From: Ruegeria sp. R14_0
GTDB lineage: Bacteria; Pseudomonadota; Alphaproteobacteria; Rhodobacterales; Rhodobacteraceae
Assembly: GCF_017743975.1 (NCBI RefSeq)
Contig: NZ_JAGHRC010000004.1
Location: 1 to 64,000, forward strand
Reading direction: 5' to 3'
DNA: 64,000 bases
Shown here: positions 63,334 through 64,000 of the stretch, one piece after another
Numbering within the stretch: position 1 is the stretch's first letter
How the letters are laid out: every line of letters begins with the position of its first letter
Program-made: the position numbers and the translations under genes
Notes under the pieces: generated by a model
Database searches by the model: none
Seen by the model: only the letters and a program-made list of their open reading frames with translations
Told to the model about the DNA's origin: nothing

Positions 63334-64000
63334 ATGGACAAATCGTCGGTGCAAAACGGGCCCGTTGAACACGCGGCCTCGGCGCCTACGCGTCGTGAGC
63401 TGTACGAGGCCGGCGTTCGGCGACGTTCCAACCGCATCGCGCTGATCTCGACGGTCAGCGTGGTGTTGGCCCTGATCGTCCTCGTTCCGCTTGCCCCTGG
63501 GTGGGACGCCGTTCAGCGAGCGTTTTTCAACGGCAAGGTCTTTGTTGCGACCTTCCCTGGACTACTTGAGGCTTTTCTTCTGAACGTGATGATCTTTGCC
63601 TGGTCGGCTCCTTTGATCGCGATCGTGGGGCTGGCCATCGCACTGTGTCGCGACACCCGCGCACCGGCGTTGTTTCCGCTGCGGTTGTTTGGAATTGCCT
63701 ATACTGACGTTTTCCGCGGCCTTCCCGTGGTTTTGGTCATCTATATCATCGGTTTTGGTATCCCCGGATTGGGACTGCCGCGGCCATGGAACAGCCCATA
63801 CATCTGGGGCACTCTCGCGCTGGTTCTTGTGTATTCGGCCTATGTGGCCGAAGTGATCCGTTCGGGCATCGACTCGATCCACAAATCGCAAAGATCTGCC
63901 GCAGCTTCACTGGGGCTTAGTGACCGGGACACCATGCGTTATGTGGTTCTGCCGCAGGCCATTCGGAATGTCGTTCCGGCCAACATGAACCTGTTCATCG
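63334..64000 (+). CDS. ABC transporter permease, HisM type, 3' end missing
   Basis: The first 222 residues of an inner-membrane permease; the gene runs off the window. After a charged N-terminus (about 1-35), hydrophobic segments appear near 36-55, 75-105 and onward. The EAA-like loop for the ATPase is seen near the end (AAASLGLSDRDTMRYVVLPQAIRN, about 188-211 in parts). FRGLPVVLVIYIIGFGIPGLGLP is typical of the HisM/GltK family. The start codon follows the binding-protein stop without a gap. A second permease and an ATPase should follow outside the window. Confidence 0.88.
   Translation, partial: MDKSSVQNGPVEHAASAPTRRELYEAGVRRRSNRIALISTVSVVLALIVLVPLAPGWDAVQRAFFNGKVFVATFPGLLEAFLLNVMIFAWSAPLIAIVGLAIALCRDTRAPALFPLRLFGIAYTDVFRGLPVVLVIYIIGFGIPGLGLPRPWNSPYIWGTLALVLVYSAYVAEVIRSGIDSIHKSQRSAAASLGLSDRDTMRYVVLPQAIRNVVPANMNLFI

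Noticed and set aside
1..64000. CRISPR arrays, tRNA or rRNA genes, riboswitches
   Set aside because: No regularly spaced direct repeats, no foldable tRNA, no rRNA-like sequence and no recognisable riboswitch core were seen on reading both strands.

Overview
The window is high-GC alphaproteobacterial DNA. Its gene content points to a marine Rhodobacterales (Roseobacter-group) bacterium: a BCCT betaine carrier, several folate-type methylamine dehydrogenases, a Rieske quaternary-amine oxygenase, a pyrrolysine-free MttB homologue, a DddP-like DMSP lyase homologue and many LysR-regulated catabolic operons. No rRNA, tRNA, CRISPR array or intact insertion sequence was seen. Names rest on motif reading by eye.

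Region by region. (1) 1-7.6 kb is an exopolysaccharide locus: the end of an SLBB export protein and UDP-glucose dehydrogenase on +, and UDP-glucuronate epimerase, Wzx flippase, TupA-like ATP-grasp, EpsG/Wzy-like polymerase and a family-4 glycosyltransferase on -. (2) 7.6-14.5 kb is looser: an orphan phage-like protein, a CPA1 Na+/H+ antiporter with a cyclic-nucleotide-binding tail flanked by two IS3-type transposase scars, and an ankyrin-repeat protein. (3) 14.7-17.4 kb has an AraC regulator, a divergent MFS carrier and a VOC protein. (4) 17.4-22.7 kb is an itaconate-type operon (CoA-transferase, MaoC hydratase, MmgE/PrpD, CitE-type lyase) with a divergent LysR. (5) 22.7-36.5 kb is a two-armed betaine island around an RpiR regulator. 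The minus arm holds a dimethylglycine-dehydrogenase-like protein, an alcohol dehydrogenase, an HpbD-like enolase-superfamily epimerase, a class III aminotransferase, a ferredoxin reductase and a GbdR-like AraC regulator. The plus arm holds a Rieske oxygenase, an aldehyde dehydrogenase, a BCCT carrier and a CMD-family protein. (6) 37.4-41.6 kb has a DddP-like protein coupled to a 2OG-Fe(II) oxygenase, a divergent LysR, and a proline-racemase-fold protein that has lost both catalytic cysteines.

(7) 41.8-48.2 kb is a compact five-gene operon with a divergent LysR: Asp/Glu-racemase-like protein, sulfotransferase, fused ATP sulfurylase/APS kinase, CysQ nucleotidase and FrhB-like iron-sulfur flavoprotein. 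It contains everything needed to make PAPS, transfer sulfate and clear PAP, for an unknown acceptor. (8) 48.3-54.65 kb is an MttB homologue followed by two dimethylglycine-dehydrogenase-like enzymes, ending in a strong hairpin. (9) 54.7-62.3 kb is a five-gene operon with three different PLP enzymes, an aldehyde dehydrogenase and a DUF4392 (D-glutamate-cyclase-like) protein, under a MetR-like regulator with a consensus MetR box. (10) 62.5-64 kb begins a polar-amino-acid ABC transporter cut off by the window edge.

Taken together, most of 17-64 kb looks like a set of self-regulated modules that import methylated or zwitterionic nitrogen compounds and C5 acids and convert them, by demethylation, epimerisation, transamination and aldehyde oxidation, into central metabolites. 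The least explained parts are the sulfotransferase/FrhB operon, the PLP/DUF4392 operon and the cysteine-less proline-racemase homologue.
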